64,000 bases of DNA from Haloarchaeobius sp. FL176 (lineage in GTDB: Archaea > Halobacteriota > Halobacteria > Halobacteriales > Natrialbaceae). The notes beneath the pieces were generated by a model. The model had not been told where the DNA came from and ran no database searches. It saw nothing but the letters and a program-made list of their open reading frames with translations. The translations under genes were made by a program, and so were the position numbers. Positions 30,306 to 38,871 of this stretch are shown here, piece by piece. Location of the stretch: positions 57,481 through 121,480 of the forward strand of contig NZ_JANJYH010000010.1 of the NCBI RefSeq assembly GCF_024609245.1. Reading direction: 5' to 3'. How positions within the stretch are numbered: position 1 is the stretch's first letter; each line of letters begins with the position of its first letter.

Positions 30306-30629
30306 ATGTCCTACGAACCCCCGACGCCGCCAGCGGAACTCCCCACCGACGTCATCGACACGCTCAACGACTATTCGCCAGAATTACTCCGAGACGTTGC
30401 CCACTATGCCGAGGACCTCTCAGAGTATCGCGAGCGCGAGGCCCGTCTTTCCGAAGCAGAGGAGGAAGACGAGAACGACGAGCGTCCCGATGACCTCCCG
30501 GATGATGTCCCGACGAAGGCGACAATCACGATCAAGAAGATCAACGACAACCGCTACTACTACTGGCAGTGGCGGGAAGGAGACCGCGTCACGTCAAAGT
30601 ACAAATCCCCAGTGAATCCGGACGAGTAG
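30306..30629 (+). CDS. DUF6788-like protein
   Basis: 107 residues starting MSYEPPTPPAELPTDVIDTL. Helical acidic N-terminal half (ELLRDVAHYAEDLSEYRERE) and a C-terminal strand pair TITIKKINDNRYYYWQWREG plus SKYKSP that I associate with DUF6788, a small domain found near recombination and replication genes on archaeal replicons. The first possible in-frame ATG at 30279 lies inside the IS end, so 30306 is used. It lies just outside the IS and faces the origin. Confidence 0.7.
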   Translation: MSYEPPTPPAELPTDVIDTLNDYSPELLRDVAHYAEDLSEYREREARLSEAEEEDENDERPDDLPDDVPTKATITIKKINDNRYYYWQWREGDRVTSKYKSPVNPDE

Positions 30630-30828
30630 ACGAGATAGTACTTCAGTCGGATGGCCAGTTGTTCGGGATGACACCGCGTCTGCGAAGTGAAAGACGCGGA
30701 GCGTTTCGCTCAAATGCGCATCGGTTTGTTGCGAATTGATCGAACCGACTGTCTGTATCGGTAGCATCGTTAATACAGGAGGCCAGATATCGAGATTTCT
30801 GAACTCGATTGAAAGGTTAAGGAGACGC

Positions 30829-31664
30829 ACCCCTATCGACTTGTTCAACAAAACCACCTGCATGCGGAGAGTCACCTCTATCGATTTGTTCAGTGGGAAG
30901 TCGTCCACGGAAGACCAGTATTGAACCACTGGAGCGGAAATGCCGAAATTGAGTATAGAGCCGCCCCTATATGTGATCAGATGCATCTATCGTGACCGTG
31001 TCGGTAGGACCACACACCCACCCCTATCGATTTGTTCTGGCGAGAAAGGGTGGGGAGGGGAGAGTTGATCACGAGGAACCGGCAAGGAAATGATACTTCA
31101 GGGTGAGGTCCTTCGGCTGTATCGGTCTTTATTAACTTGGTTACTACTGGATTCGATAGAAAGGAGTGGAGTCAAACAAATCGATAGGGGAGAGGGTAGA
31201 GTAGTTTATTTGGTAAACAGAGGGGATACAAGACGTCCGGCTATGGTGCCTACAAAATACCCGAAACCGCTCTTGTTCTTCTGATTTCTCGATCATTGTT
31301 TATATACTCAATTAGGAGAGAAATAGAGGAGAGGATGTAATTAGAACAAGTCGATAGAGGTGCGTTCTACTAGCTAGCTAGTAGCTAGAACTAGAAAGAA
31401 GAGAAGAAGAAGGTGAAAGCAGCTCTCAATCCCATGCTAATCGTGACGTAGATGGGGCGTTAGTCCGTCCGGGAATTCTCTCACCCCACCCCTCCTTTGT
31501 GGTTAGAACAAATCGATAGGGGTGAGAGGGTGTTCGAGAGTTCTCCTGGATCGACCGAGAAGGGTTCCTAACAAATCGTCGGAGGTCGCGGAGGATAACG
31601 GTGTAACCCTCTGATATACCTGTTCTGAACGTCATACCGGTAGAAAAGAAATCGACAGGGGAAT
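30829..31664. other. Replication origin: origin-recognition-box repeats upstream of orc1/cdc6
   Basis: A gene-free 1.07-kb stretch (30630-31695). The repeated unit is AACAAATCGATAGGGGTGAG with A/G variation. Three copies point left: 30829-30846, 30873-30890 and 31016-31036. Three clear copies point right: 31174-31190, 31344-31362 and 31506-31526, with decayed ones at 31570 and 31644. The orientation switches between 31036 and 31174, where tctttattaacttgg is AT-rich and could be the unwinding element. Each unit ends in a G string, as in haloarchaeal ORBs. Open frames here are not gene-like. Confidence 0.85.
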
Positions 31665-31695
31665 CTTTTAGTATCCTGATAGAGTGGGGTTCGGT

Positions 31696-33021
31696 ATGCC
31701 CACGGATCCTGGTCCCGAGGAGACCCCCGAGTCCACGGGTTCTATCAAAGATCTCATTCTCGAGCAGGAAGAAGCCGCGAGTCTCATCAAGAACCGGTCA
31801 CTCCTCGAACCGAACGAGATCGTCGACGAGGAACGTATCGTCGGTCGTGACACCCAGCTCACCGATATCACTCAGCACCTCCGCGTCGCGATTAGTAACG
31901 AGCGGCCACCGAACCTTCTCCTCTATGGCCCCTCCGGGACCGGGAAATCGCTCATCATCAACGCCGTCTGTCAGAATATCATCGAGCTCTGCGAAAGTCG
32001 TGATATCCGGTTTGGCGTCATCCAGATGAACTGCCAGAACGTGGGAACCCTCGGCGCAGCCGTCTACGAACTGGCACGAAAGGTATCGAACGATATTGGA
32101 ACGACTGTCGACGTCCCAGAGCATGGGGTTCCAAACAAGAAAAAATGGCGCGAACTCTACCGTCTCATCAACGAACACTACGACACAGTCGTGTTCATCC
32201 TCGATGAACTCGACATGCTCGTCGGTCGTCGCGACAAGGACGAGCCAGCCTTCTCCCGCCTTCTCTATCAGCTCTCTCGTGCTGGAAGCACCGACGAGAT
32301 CACCGCCCAGGTCTCCGTAACCGCGATCACGAACGACACGAAAATGATGGAGAGCGTGGGAAGTCGCGCTCTCAGTTCGTTCACCCCCGAAGACGTTCAT
32401 TTCAGTGACTACGACGCCAACCAACTCCGAGAAATCCTCCGGGCTCGGGAGGACGCTTTTCACGAGGATGCACTCAGCGACGATGTCATTCCCCTCGCAG
32501 CGGCATTCGCCGCCCAAACCAACGGAGACGCACGGAAGGCGATCGACCTGATGCGAACAGCGGGGTCGATCGCAGAAAAAACAGGTGCCGATAAAGTTCG
32601 TGAGGAGCACGTTCGACAAGCCCAAGATAAGGTCGAGAAGAACCGCGTGTTAGAGGTGACTCGTGGGATTAGTACGCAAAAGAAGCTCTGTCTGTTCGCG
32701 ACTGCAGCTGTGGCACGCGAGACTGGAACTGGTGCAGCGAGAAGCCCGATCGGATATCGGGTGTATCAGTACTTGACGGGCACCTTGGATTCGGATCAGT
32801 ATCACCAGGAGACGTACGTGAATAAGATGAAAGAACTCACGACGTATTCGTTGGTCGAGACAGAACGGAAGAGTCAGGGGCCACATTCGGGCAGCTATCT
32901 CGAGTTCACGTTTGGTGAGAACCCGGAGACAATTATCGAGACGCTTCGGGAAGATTCGCGACTTGATGACGTCCACGATGACGAACTCCGTACCGTCGTG
33001 AATGCACAGCTCAACCAGTAG
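31696..33021 (+). CDS. Orc1/Cdc6-family replication initiator
   Basis: 441 residues. It binds origin boxes and loads the MCM helicase. AAA+ motifs: Walker A LLLYGPSGTGKSLI (about residue 80), Walker B VVFILDELDML, sensor 1 in SVTAITNDTKMMESVGSRAL (split), sensor 2 region NGDARKAIDLMRTAG, and a C-terminal winged helix (about residues 320-440, TYSLVETERKSQGPHSGSYL). The ATG at 31696 is used; a GTG 12 nt earlier is weaker. It is flanked on both sides by the origin repeats, the standard layout of haloarchaeal replicons, so this is probably the working initiator of the replicon. Confidence 0.95.
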   Translation: MPTDPGPEETPESTGSIKDLILEQEEAASLIKNRSLLEPNEIVDEERIVGRDTQLTDITQHLRVAISNERPPNLLLYGPSGTGKSLIINAVCQNIIELCESRDIRFGVIQMNCQNVGTLGAAVYELARKVSNDIGTTVDVPEHGVPNKKKWRELYRLINEHYDTVVFILDELDMLVGRRDKDEPAFSRLLYQLSRAGSTDEITAQVSVTAITNDTKMMESVGSRALSSFTPEDVHFSDYDANQLREILRAREDAFHEDALSDDVIPLAAAFAAQTNGDARKAIDLMRTAGSIAEKTGADKVREEHVRQAQDKVEKNRVLEVTRGISTQKKLCLFATAAVARETGTGAARSPIGYRVYQYLTGTLDSDQYHQETYVNKMKELTTYSLVETERKSQGPHSGSYLEFTFGENPETIIETLREDSRLDDVHDDELRTVVNAQLNQ

Positions 33022-33031
33022 GCTGTTCCTC

Positions 33032-33154
33032 GAACAAGTCGATAGGGGTGAGGGTGTTATCGATGACTCAGTTCCATCACTGACAAGAACAAGTCGATAG
33101 GGGTGGGTCTACAAATCGTGGTGGCCATTCACACAACAAATCGATAGAGGCGAG
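33032..33154. repeat. Origin-recognition-box repeats downstream of orc1/cdc6
   Basis: Three copies of the origin unit in the forward orientation: 33032-33053, 33087-33108 and 33135-33154. The first two read GAACAAGTCGATAGGGGTG exactly; the third is a variant (tcgatagaggcg). Confidence 0.9.
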
Positions 33155-33170
33155 TGTCCAAGAGTTCGTG

Positions 33171-33404
33171 TCACCGATATTCTGCAGTTGTTGTGACACT
33201 GAGCTCTTCGAACTGGTCGACCTCGTCGAGGAAGACGACGGAGAGGCCGTCGTCATAGGTAATGCATCCTACGTTTTCGAGACGGTTCACGGCCTGTTTC
33301 ACCGTCTCCTACGGCGTGTGGTGGGGGGCGACACGGCAGATGGGGTCACCACTCTCGATAGCGAGGATGACCTACGCCGCCGTATCGTCGAGCACCTCGT
33401 ACAT
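33171..33404 (-). pseudogene. Decayed AbiEi-like winged-helix gene with two in-frame TAG codons
   Basis: On the minus strand an ATG at 33404 opens a 78-codon frame ending in TGA at 33171-33173. It reads MYEVLDDTAA, TAG, VILAIESGDPICRVAPHHTP, TAG, ETVKQAVNRLENVGCITYDD, GLSVVFLDEVDQFEELSVTT, TAEYR. The pattern matches the winged helix of the antitoxin partner at 28391-29065 (DETAAKIMVAARPGDSIRRI). The stops at codons 11 and 32 and the loss of the C-terminal domain make it a pseudogene. A TATA-like ttatactttta is still present upstream. The plus-strand open frame over the same bases is a shadow. Confidence 0.75.
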
Positions 33405-33474
33405 CTAGTAGTTGACAATACTCTGGCAATAGCTAAAAGTATAACCTAACTGTGGGCTTCGATGTGCTCACTGT

Positions 33475-34830
33475 TCAATCAGAAGGGTGTGGCGATACCG
33501 CAAACTGCTCAGCCAATTCAACCACATCGTAGACATGAACCCCGGTTTTGAACCACAACAGCCGATCAGAGGCACCCCCAAACTCCTCACTTGCGCAATC
33601 TAGCCGCTCCGAGACAGCCAGCACGAAATTGTCGGCCTCCACCTGTCGGATCTTCTTTAGCTTCCCGTCCAAGTACTCGGGCGTCCAGAAGCCGACAATC
33701 TCGAGAATTGCACGCCGACCGTCCGGATGTTCGATCGCGAAGTCGGGGATCATCACCTCGGCACCCAGATCGAAGACATCGTCTTCCCGCACCAACTCCC
33801 AGTCCGTATTCGCTCGCTCCCACTTCCGGGTAAGCGTCCGCTCCACGTCGCTATCGAACTGGTCGCCGGCGCTGTAGTGCGAATTGAGGCCCTCCGTGTG
33901 GTCGAGCGCGAACTGTCGGGTCCCGCCGGTCGTCTCGTCGACGAGGATCTCGGCAGTCATCTCCCACCGGTCACAGAGTGGTAACGCCGGCAGGAAGTTC
34001 GCCAGCCGGATTCCATACTTCTGCGATTGCGAGAACAGCGACGCCGGGCCGTCCAGTACGGCCTCGTAGCCGGCGGCTTGGTCCGTGCTCGCGACGCGCT
34101 CACCATCAGCGTCGATCGGATAGATCCGATGCATCAACCCGAACAGCTTCACGTAGCTGAACACCGTCCCGAAATGGTCCCACACCCGAATCCGCATTTC
34201 TGTGGCGTCGTAGAGCACCGCCTGGGCGAGCGCGAGGTTGTAGCGCGTCAACAGCCAGTCAACGGTGAGATCCGTATGTTCGTAGGCCTCGTCGCTGCTG
34301 CCGGTCAGGTTTGTCGTCGAGGTCGACGTATCGTCCTCACTGGCGTACTGGTCGGCTGTCCGCGTACCGATCCGGACGAGTCGCTTGTTGTCCTCCAAAT
34401 CGGCGTACATCCCTCGATAGCACTCCTTGAGCGACACCCCGAGGTCGTCGGCGACCGCGCTGTACACCTCCAGTTTCTGTGTGTCCTCGCCGAGCGTCGG
34501 TTGGCGGACGATAGGATAGCGCTCGTTGGCTTTCTCGAAGAGTCGCCGGCGAATCTCCCGTGGGTCGACGGCGGCCATGACCTCGAACTCACACTCGTCT
34601 TTGAGGAGCTTCGCGAGCCCCTGGACGATCTTGTAGTCGGTATCCGCGACGGTCAGCTCGTCAATCGCGTCCTCGAGGTCACCTTTTGGCTCGTCGAGAT
34701 GGGCTTCGAACAGGTGGATGAGTTCCCGGGCCGTCTCCCGGTAGCGCTCCTCGTCGGGATCGATGAACAGCGGGGTGACCGTCTCGTCGGTCGTGCGCGA
34801 CCGCGCGAGATCAGCCGTCAGCACTGGCAC
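33475..34830 (-). CDS. DUF790-family nuclease (Bax1-like partner of XPB)
   Basis: 451 residues. DUF790/Bax1 proteins are nucleases that bind XPB helicase and cut DNA bubbles in archaeal repair. The C-terminal nuclease pattern is seen: AEVMIPDFAIEHPDGRRAIL, EIVGFWTPEYLDGKLKK (D ... E-x-V, PD-(D/E)XK style). The N-terminal half (ARELIHLFEAHLDEPKGDLE, YKIVQGLAKLLKDECEFE) matches the usual start of the family. It overlaps the XPB gene by 20 bp, on the same strand and downstream, the usual xpb-bax1 order. An acidic linker near residue 170 is variable. Confidence 0.9.
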   Translation of the reverse strand: MPVLTADLARSRTTDETVTPLFIDPDEERYRETARELIHLFEAHLDEPKGDLEDAIDELTVADTDYKIVQGLAKLLKDECEFEVMAAVDPREIRRRLFEKANERYPIVRQPTLGEDTQKLEVYSAVADDLGVSLKECYRGMYADLEDNKRLVRIGTRTADQYASEDDTSTSTTNLTGSSDEAYEHTDLTVDWLLTRYNLALAQAVLYDATEMRIRVWDHFGTVFSYVKLFGLMHRIYPIDADGERVASTDQAAGYEAVLDGPASLFSQSQKYGIRLANFLPALPLCDRWEMTAEILVDETTGGTRQFALDHTEGLNSHYSAGDQFDSDVERTLTRKWERANTDWELVREDDVFDLGAEVMIPDFAIEHPDGRRAILEIVGFWTPEYLDGKLKKIRQVEADNFVLAVSERLDCASEEFGGASDRLLWFKTGVHVYDVVELAEQFAVSPHPSD

Positions 34831-36223
34831 TCACCCCCTCCCGGCGGCGCTGGGAGACGTACGTCTCCATCGTGTCCTCGGTGATAATTTCGTAGAGACG
34901 AGCCGGCTGGCGGTCGTCCGTGGGTCGCAGGATACGGCCGAGCCTCTGGGCGTACTGACGTTTCGAGGCGCTCCCCGAGAGGATGATACCGACGTTCGCC
35001 GCCGGGACGTCGATCCCCTCGTCGAGGACTTGGGACGTCACGAGCATCGAGTAGTCGCCCGTGCGGAACCGCTCCAGAATCTCGGTGCGTTCGTCCGTCT
35101 TTGTCTGGTGGGTGATACAGGGGACGATGAACTCCTGGGAGATGTCGTAGGCGAAGTCGTTGTTAGCGGTGAAGATGATCGCGCGGTCGTCGTGATGGCG
35201 CTTGATGAGATTATCGAGCGTGTCGAGCTTCTTCTCTGCTGTTCGGGCGATCCGCTCGGCGCGTTGCTTGGCGATGAGCGCCCGCCGACCCTGCGGGTCG
35301 TAGGAGGTGCGCTTGAGGAATTCCGCGTAGCCTTCCTCTTTCCAGAGGTCGAATTCGTGGCTGTCGACGTAATCACGATAGATCTGGTACTCTTCGTCGT
35401 ACGTCTCCCGTTCGTCAGCCGTGAGCTCGACCGACATGTGGATCGTCTCGTACTCGCTGAGGTATTCGCCGGCGAGTTCGTCGACGTCCTCCCGATAGAC
35501 AACGGGGCCGAGGAGGTCCTCGAGGAGTTCGTGCTTGCCGTCGGGCCGCTCGTAGGTCGCCGTGAGGCCAAGGCGATACGGCGCGATCATCATCTCGGGG
35601 ATCTGCCGGTAGGTCGGTGCTGGCAGGTGGTGTTCCTCGTCGACGACAAGTAGGCCGAACTGATCGCCGTACTCGCTGACGTAGCGGTAGGCGCTGTCGT
35701 AGGTGGTGACTGTGATCGCGGTGACGTCGTGGCTGCCGCCCCCGAGGACGCCGACCGGCTCGGCGAGTTGGTCGCCGAAGGCGTTGGTGAGCGTGGCGTG
35801 CCACTGGTTCATCAGGTCGATCGTCGGCGTCACGACGAGCGCACTGACGCCGGCGTCGGCAATGGCCTGGAGTCCGAGAAAAGTCTTCCCGCTGCCCGTC
35901 GGGAGGACGACACTCCCCCGTCGGTCGTGGTCGATCCAGGCGTCGAGGGCGGCCTGCTGGTAGTCACGTGGTTCGATGTGGAGCGCCGGCGTGAGGACGA
36001 GATCGGGATAGGTTCGGGCGGCGTCTTCGAGGGCGTGAGCGAAGCCGTCTTGCAACGTTGCCTGCTCGTTTCCGTCCGTCCACGCGCCGGCCCATTCGAG
36101 GAGCGATCGATATCGATACGCTTGGGCGCGGTACTCGTCGACGCGGTCATCCCACTCCGCAAAGGGCACATCGTCGGGGGGATCTTGGAGCAGGAGCGTC
36201 CCGTCGTCGAATTCGATTCGCAT
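34811..36223 (-). CDS. XPB/Rad25-type DNA helicase
   Basis: 470 residues. Superfamily 2 helicase; XPB opens DNA around lesions. Motifs: Q-like EPRDYQQAALDAWI, Walker A VVLPTGSGKTFLG, motif II VVDEEHHLPA, motif III LGLTATYERPDGKHELL, motif V LVTSQVLDEGIDVPAANVGI, motif VI QRLGRILRPT. The N-terminal damage-recognition part is short. Together with the downstream Bax1-like nuclease it forms a nucleotide-excision-type repair pair. Its presence on an accessory replicon suggests an additional copy; the chromosomal one cannot be seen here. Confidence 0.92.
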   Translation of the reverse strand: MRIEFDDGTLLLQDPPDDVPFAEWDDRVDEYRAQAYRYRSLLEWAGAWTDGNEQATLQDGFAHALEDAARTYPDLVLTPALHIEPRDYQQAALDAWIDHDRRGSVVLPTGSGKTFLGLQAIADAGVSALVVTPTIDLMNQWHATLTNAFGDQLAEPVGVLGGGSHDVTAITVTTYDSAYRYVSEYGDQFGLLVVDEEHHLPAPTYRQIPEMMIAPYRLGLTATYERPDGKHELLEDLLGPVVYREDVDELAGEYLSEYETIHMSVELTADERETYDEEYQIYRDYVDSHEFDLWKEEGYAEFLKRTSYDPQGRRALIAKQRAERIARTAEKKLDTLDNLIKRHHDDRAIIFTANNDFAYDISQEFIVPCITHQTKTDERTEILERFRTGDYSMLVTSQVLDEGIDVPAANVGIILSGSASKRQYAQRLGRILRPTDDRQPARLYEIITEDTMETYVSQRRREGVSASADG

Positions 36224-36337
36224 TCAGTATCGGGACAGAGGTCCCCGACCGGATTCAATATGTGGGTTGTCCGGGATCTAGTGAAGCACGTCTCTGTCCT
36301 TCTGTGGTTGAGGTTTTCTATCGAGGGCCAACGGTTG

Positions 36338-36694
36338 TTAGCGGTTGAGCCAGTACTGCCAGTCTGCGATCGCTTGTTCCGTGTTACTACTGGCTTCGAC
36401 AGGCTCCAGTTGCTCCAGTGGCACGCCAAGCTCCCTTCCCATCCACTCTATCGTCACGAACATCTGGCTGAGAGTCGGGTCTGTCGGGGACATTCCAACC
36501 ACGCGAACCGTTTCGCCTTCCTCTAGTGGTGACTCCTCTCGCTCGGTGACACAGCACGCTTCGAACGGGAAGTCCAGCGTATCGCCCAGATAGGCGTACC
36601 ATCCCCACGCCTGTTCTTCAGGGCTGTAGTTGTCGACGATGATCCGCATCTTGATGCGCTCTTCCCGCTCTTCGTCCTTCTCGGCCCGTGTCAT
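36338..36694 (-). CDS. CcbP-like calcium-binding protein
   Basis: 118 residues. The order of motifs fits the cyanobacterial CcbP family: MRIIVDNYSPEEQAWGWYAY, LGDTLDFPFEACC, SPLEEGETVRVVGMSPTDPT, MFVTIEWMGRELGVPLEQLE and a final AIADWQYW. CcbP proteins bind Ca2+ through acidic surface patches. Here they may act as a small acidic accessory protein; a link to the neighbouring repair genes is not established. The start MTRAEKDEERE is chosen over a Met three codons earlier. Confidence 0.75.
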   Translation of the reverse strand: MTRAEKDEEREERIKMRIIVDNYSPEEQAWGWYAYLGDTLDFPFEACCVTEREESPLEEGETVRVVGMSPTDPTLSQMFVTIEWMGRELGVPLEQLEPVEASSNTEQAIADWQYWLNR

Positions 36695-36807
36695 GCTGAC
36701 CAATACTCATCCCGCCTTCAAGTGCTCGGGGTGGCCGAAACCACCTATCGACCGATGCAGGTCGCACTCAATCCTGGCCGTAGAACAGATCCGAGTTGCT
36801 GAACGAA

Positions 36808-36849
36808 TTAACCAACGAACCCCCGATGAATCTGTTTACTGTTGGTTAA
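36808..36849. repeat. TTAACCAAC/GTTGGTTAA inverted repeat, copy 6
   Basis: Arms 36808-36816 and 36841-36849, 24-bp spacer. Lies 114 bp before the CcbP-like gene and 70 bp after the stop of the C2H2-TPR gene (both minus strand). Confidence 0.9.
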
Positions 36850-36918
36850 GATGGAGGATAGGATTGTCCGATGACGAACGTCGACGGCTCACGGCGTGCA
36901 TCAGTCGACAAAGACCGC

Positions 36919-38010
36919 CTATTCCTCTTGTGACTCGGACGTGTCCATATTAGCCAATCGACGTTCGAGTACGTCGATTCGGTCAGAGACGGTCGATGGC
37001 TGTTCGAGGGGATCTTCGGCGTTTAGCGCCTGTTCGTACAATGTCAAGGCGCGTTCCAGCTCGTCAGCTGTTGGCTCGTCAGCTCCCTCCCGCCAGTAGC
37101 TATCTGCGAGTTTCTTGTACGCCCAGGGATCTTCGGGATAGTCTCGAATGAGCTTCTCGAACTCGTTTCTGCTCTCGGTCACCCGTCCCAGCTCTGTCAG
37201 CGAGTCAGCGACAAAGTGGCGGAAGTCAAGAAGAAACTCGTCGGATGCATCCGGGAACTGGGTACAGATCTCCCGACAGAATTCGAGGCGTCGTTCGTGA
37301 TAGGTCGGGTCGTCCGCTGCCAGGGTGGCAAGGTCGTTGTCGAGTGATCGCAGGAACGCTTCCAGGGAGAGCACATTCGGGAGGTGATCGTCAGCCGCCT
37401 CGATTGTCGTAATGTCGTCCGGCGTGACGGCGACGATGATCTTCCAGGCACTCAGCCACTGTTCGCAGGCTTCGGCGTCGTCCCCCTGCTCCCGGAGTTC
37501 TCGACCGTCCTGTACCAGGTCGTAAATTCGCTCCTGATAGGGGAGATCGGGTGCCCACCGACTCCAGAGGACTTCAGCTGCCATCCAGATGAAATCCTGA
37601 TCGTACCCCGACGCGTCGACGTCGTGGTCGTCCTCCCACTGGTCGGCGAGTGCCATCGCCGAGTCAACCGCGGCCGCCCGGTCACGGAACGACGCTTCGG
37701 TCGTGTCGATACCGTGCTCGGCAAGCTTGTCCGTGATCTCTCCCGTCGATAGTGCTTGTACGTCATGTAACTCCCACCGCTCATCCGACTGGCGGTCGGT
37801 CCCCAGGGACATGTCTACCGCTTCGTCCGTGTCTTGCTGGGCATGGGTGGTATCGTCGTCGCTTTCTTCGAGGTCGTGGTCGTCGATGTACTGCTCAACC
37901 CGCTTGGTGTCGATCCGACCGAGTTCGTCGGATTCGTGGTCTTCGTAGAGATGTTTGCGGATACCGGATTCGTCCGCGAAGGATTGCTCGCAGTACGGGC
38001 AGTCGGCCAT
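36919..38010 (-). CDS. C2H2 zinc-finger protein with TPR-like repeats
   Basis: 363 residues. A single C2H2 finger opens the protein: CPYCEQSFADESGIRKHLYE, DH. After an acidic linker come helical repeats (QERIYDLVQDGRELREQGDD, AEACEQWLSAWKI; FRHFVADSLTELGRVTESRN, EFEKLIRDYPEDPWAYKKLA) that look like TPR or SEC-C-associated units with the Trp/Leu/Gly/Ala pattern. The C-terminus is a coiled coil. It may bind DNA and serve as a scaffold. The start at 38010 places the finger at the very N-terminus, as usual. Confidence 0.7.
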   Translation of the reverse strand: MADCPYCEQSFADESGIRKHLYEDHESDELGRIDTKRVEQYIDDHDLEESDDDTTHAQQDTDEAVDMSLGTDRQSDERWELHDVQALSTGEITDKLAEHGIDTTEASFRDRAAAVDSAMALADQWEDDHDVDASGYDQDFIWMAAEVLWSRWAPDLPYQERIYDLVQDGRELREQGDDAEACEQWLSAWKIIVAVTPDDITTIEAADDHLPNVLSLEAFLRSLDNDLATLAADDPTYHERRLEFCREICTQFPDASDEFLLDFRHFVADSLTELGRVTESRNEFEKLIRDYPEDPWAYKKLADSYWREGADEPTADELERALTLYEQALNAEDPLEQPSTVSDRIDVLERRLANMDTSESQEE

Positions 38011-38066
38011 TGGTCGAGTGTTCGAGGAGTCCGGTGAAAAAGTGCGGGGCAACCGTTTGCTCGTGT

Positions 38067-38858
38067 CTATTGTTGGGGTCGTTTCTCGTCGATGATCGCG
38101 GCTGTCTCGGTCGCTGCGAACGGGTCACGTTTTTCGAGGAGGTTCTCGATCTCCTCTGGATCGTACACCTCCTTCACGATGCAGTAATAGCGCGAGGGAG
38201 TTCCAAAATCGCAGACCATGCTGAGTCTATCTCCTTCCCAGAGCGTCGCACGTTCGGCAATGTCGGAAACCGTCATCTCGCTTGCGGTCGTGTATGCTGG
38301 ATCGTTGACCGCAGTGAACTGGTGATCCGGGATGACGTTGAGTGTCGAATCCATGTACTCGTCTTCGAGCCCGTACATCCGAAGATGCAAATCATCGAGC
38401 GTCGTGAACCGGCAGACGAGCCTGTCGAGTTCTGTTATGGTTGTTTCGGGCCGGACGACGATGTCGTACCACTCTTCGTGGGCCCGGCCCTTCTGCTTCC
38501 ATCGCAAGCGATATCCGACTGTCCCGATGCGTTCGCCGACGCCATCGCGTTCGTGCTGTTCTCCTCGCTCAGCGTGTTCTACTACCGCTGTCCAGCAATA
38601 CGAACATACCTCGTCCGGCGCATCACCTTCGAATGCCCGCTTGTCGAACCCTTTCCAGTTGGCGTAGTCTCGAAGTGTGATGTACTCGCTTGCGGGTGAG
38701 CGCGTACTCCGGTCACACAGCTTTTCGCCCGGTAAGTCCTGTCGAGATGTGTACGGCGATCTGTTCGCTGAGTCTGCTTCGAGGTCGACGATGTGGTCGA
38801 CTGTGCCCACTTGGCTGACTTCGATGACAAATCGATCTGTGGTTGCTGTGTCAGTCAT
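38067..38858 (-). CDS. Protein with pRiA4b-ORF3-like domain
   Basis: 263 residues. The C-terminal two thirds read RLRWKQKGRAHEEWYDIVVR, TTITELDRLVCRFTTLDDLH and LRMYGLEDEYM, matching the layout of the plasmid pRiA4b ORF-3 fold (beta strands, a TL.ELH helix, then a W/H-rich strand), a domain of unknown function on mobile DNA. A Cys pair (CSYC) precedes it. The start MTDTATTDRF is used. Its 5' end lies 13 bp before the stop of the SWIM-domain gene, so the two are probably co-transcribed. Confidence 0.6.
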   Translation of the reverse strand: MTDTATTDRFVIEVSQVGTVDHIVDLEADSANRSPYTSRQDLPGEKLCDRSTRSPASEYITLRDYANWKGFDKRAFEGDAPDEVCSYCWTAVVEHAERGEQHERDGVGERIGTVGYRLRWKQKGRAHEEWYDIVVRPETTITELDRLVCRFTTLDDLHLRMYGLEDEYMDSTLNVIPDHQFTAVNDPAYTTASEMTVSDIAERATLWEGDRLSMVCDFGTPSRYYCIVKEVYDPEEIENLLEKRDPFAATETAAIIDEKRPQQ

Positions 38859-38871
38859 GATCGTCGTTGTG

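Noticed and set aside
30594..30986. 130-codon minus-strand frame overlapping the left origin repeats
   Set aside because: It covers origin repeats and the end of the DUF6788-like gene and shows no family resemblance.
31090..31284. Open frame inside the origin region
   Set aside because: It runs across origin repeats, has no promoter or family and is less plausible than a non-coding origin.
33171..33404. Read-through of TAG as pyrrolysine in the AbiEi-like frame
   Set aside because: Haloarchaeal genes of this type do not use it, no pylT or pylS is seen, and the frame also lost its second domain; simple decay is the better explanation.
33168..33449. Plus-strand open frame beside the origin repeats
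   Set aside because: It is the complement of the decayed AbiEi-like gene, whose minus-strand translation makes biological sense.
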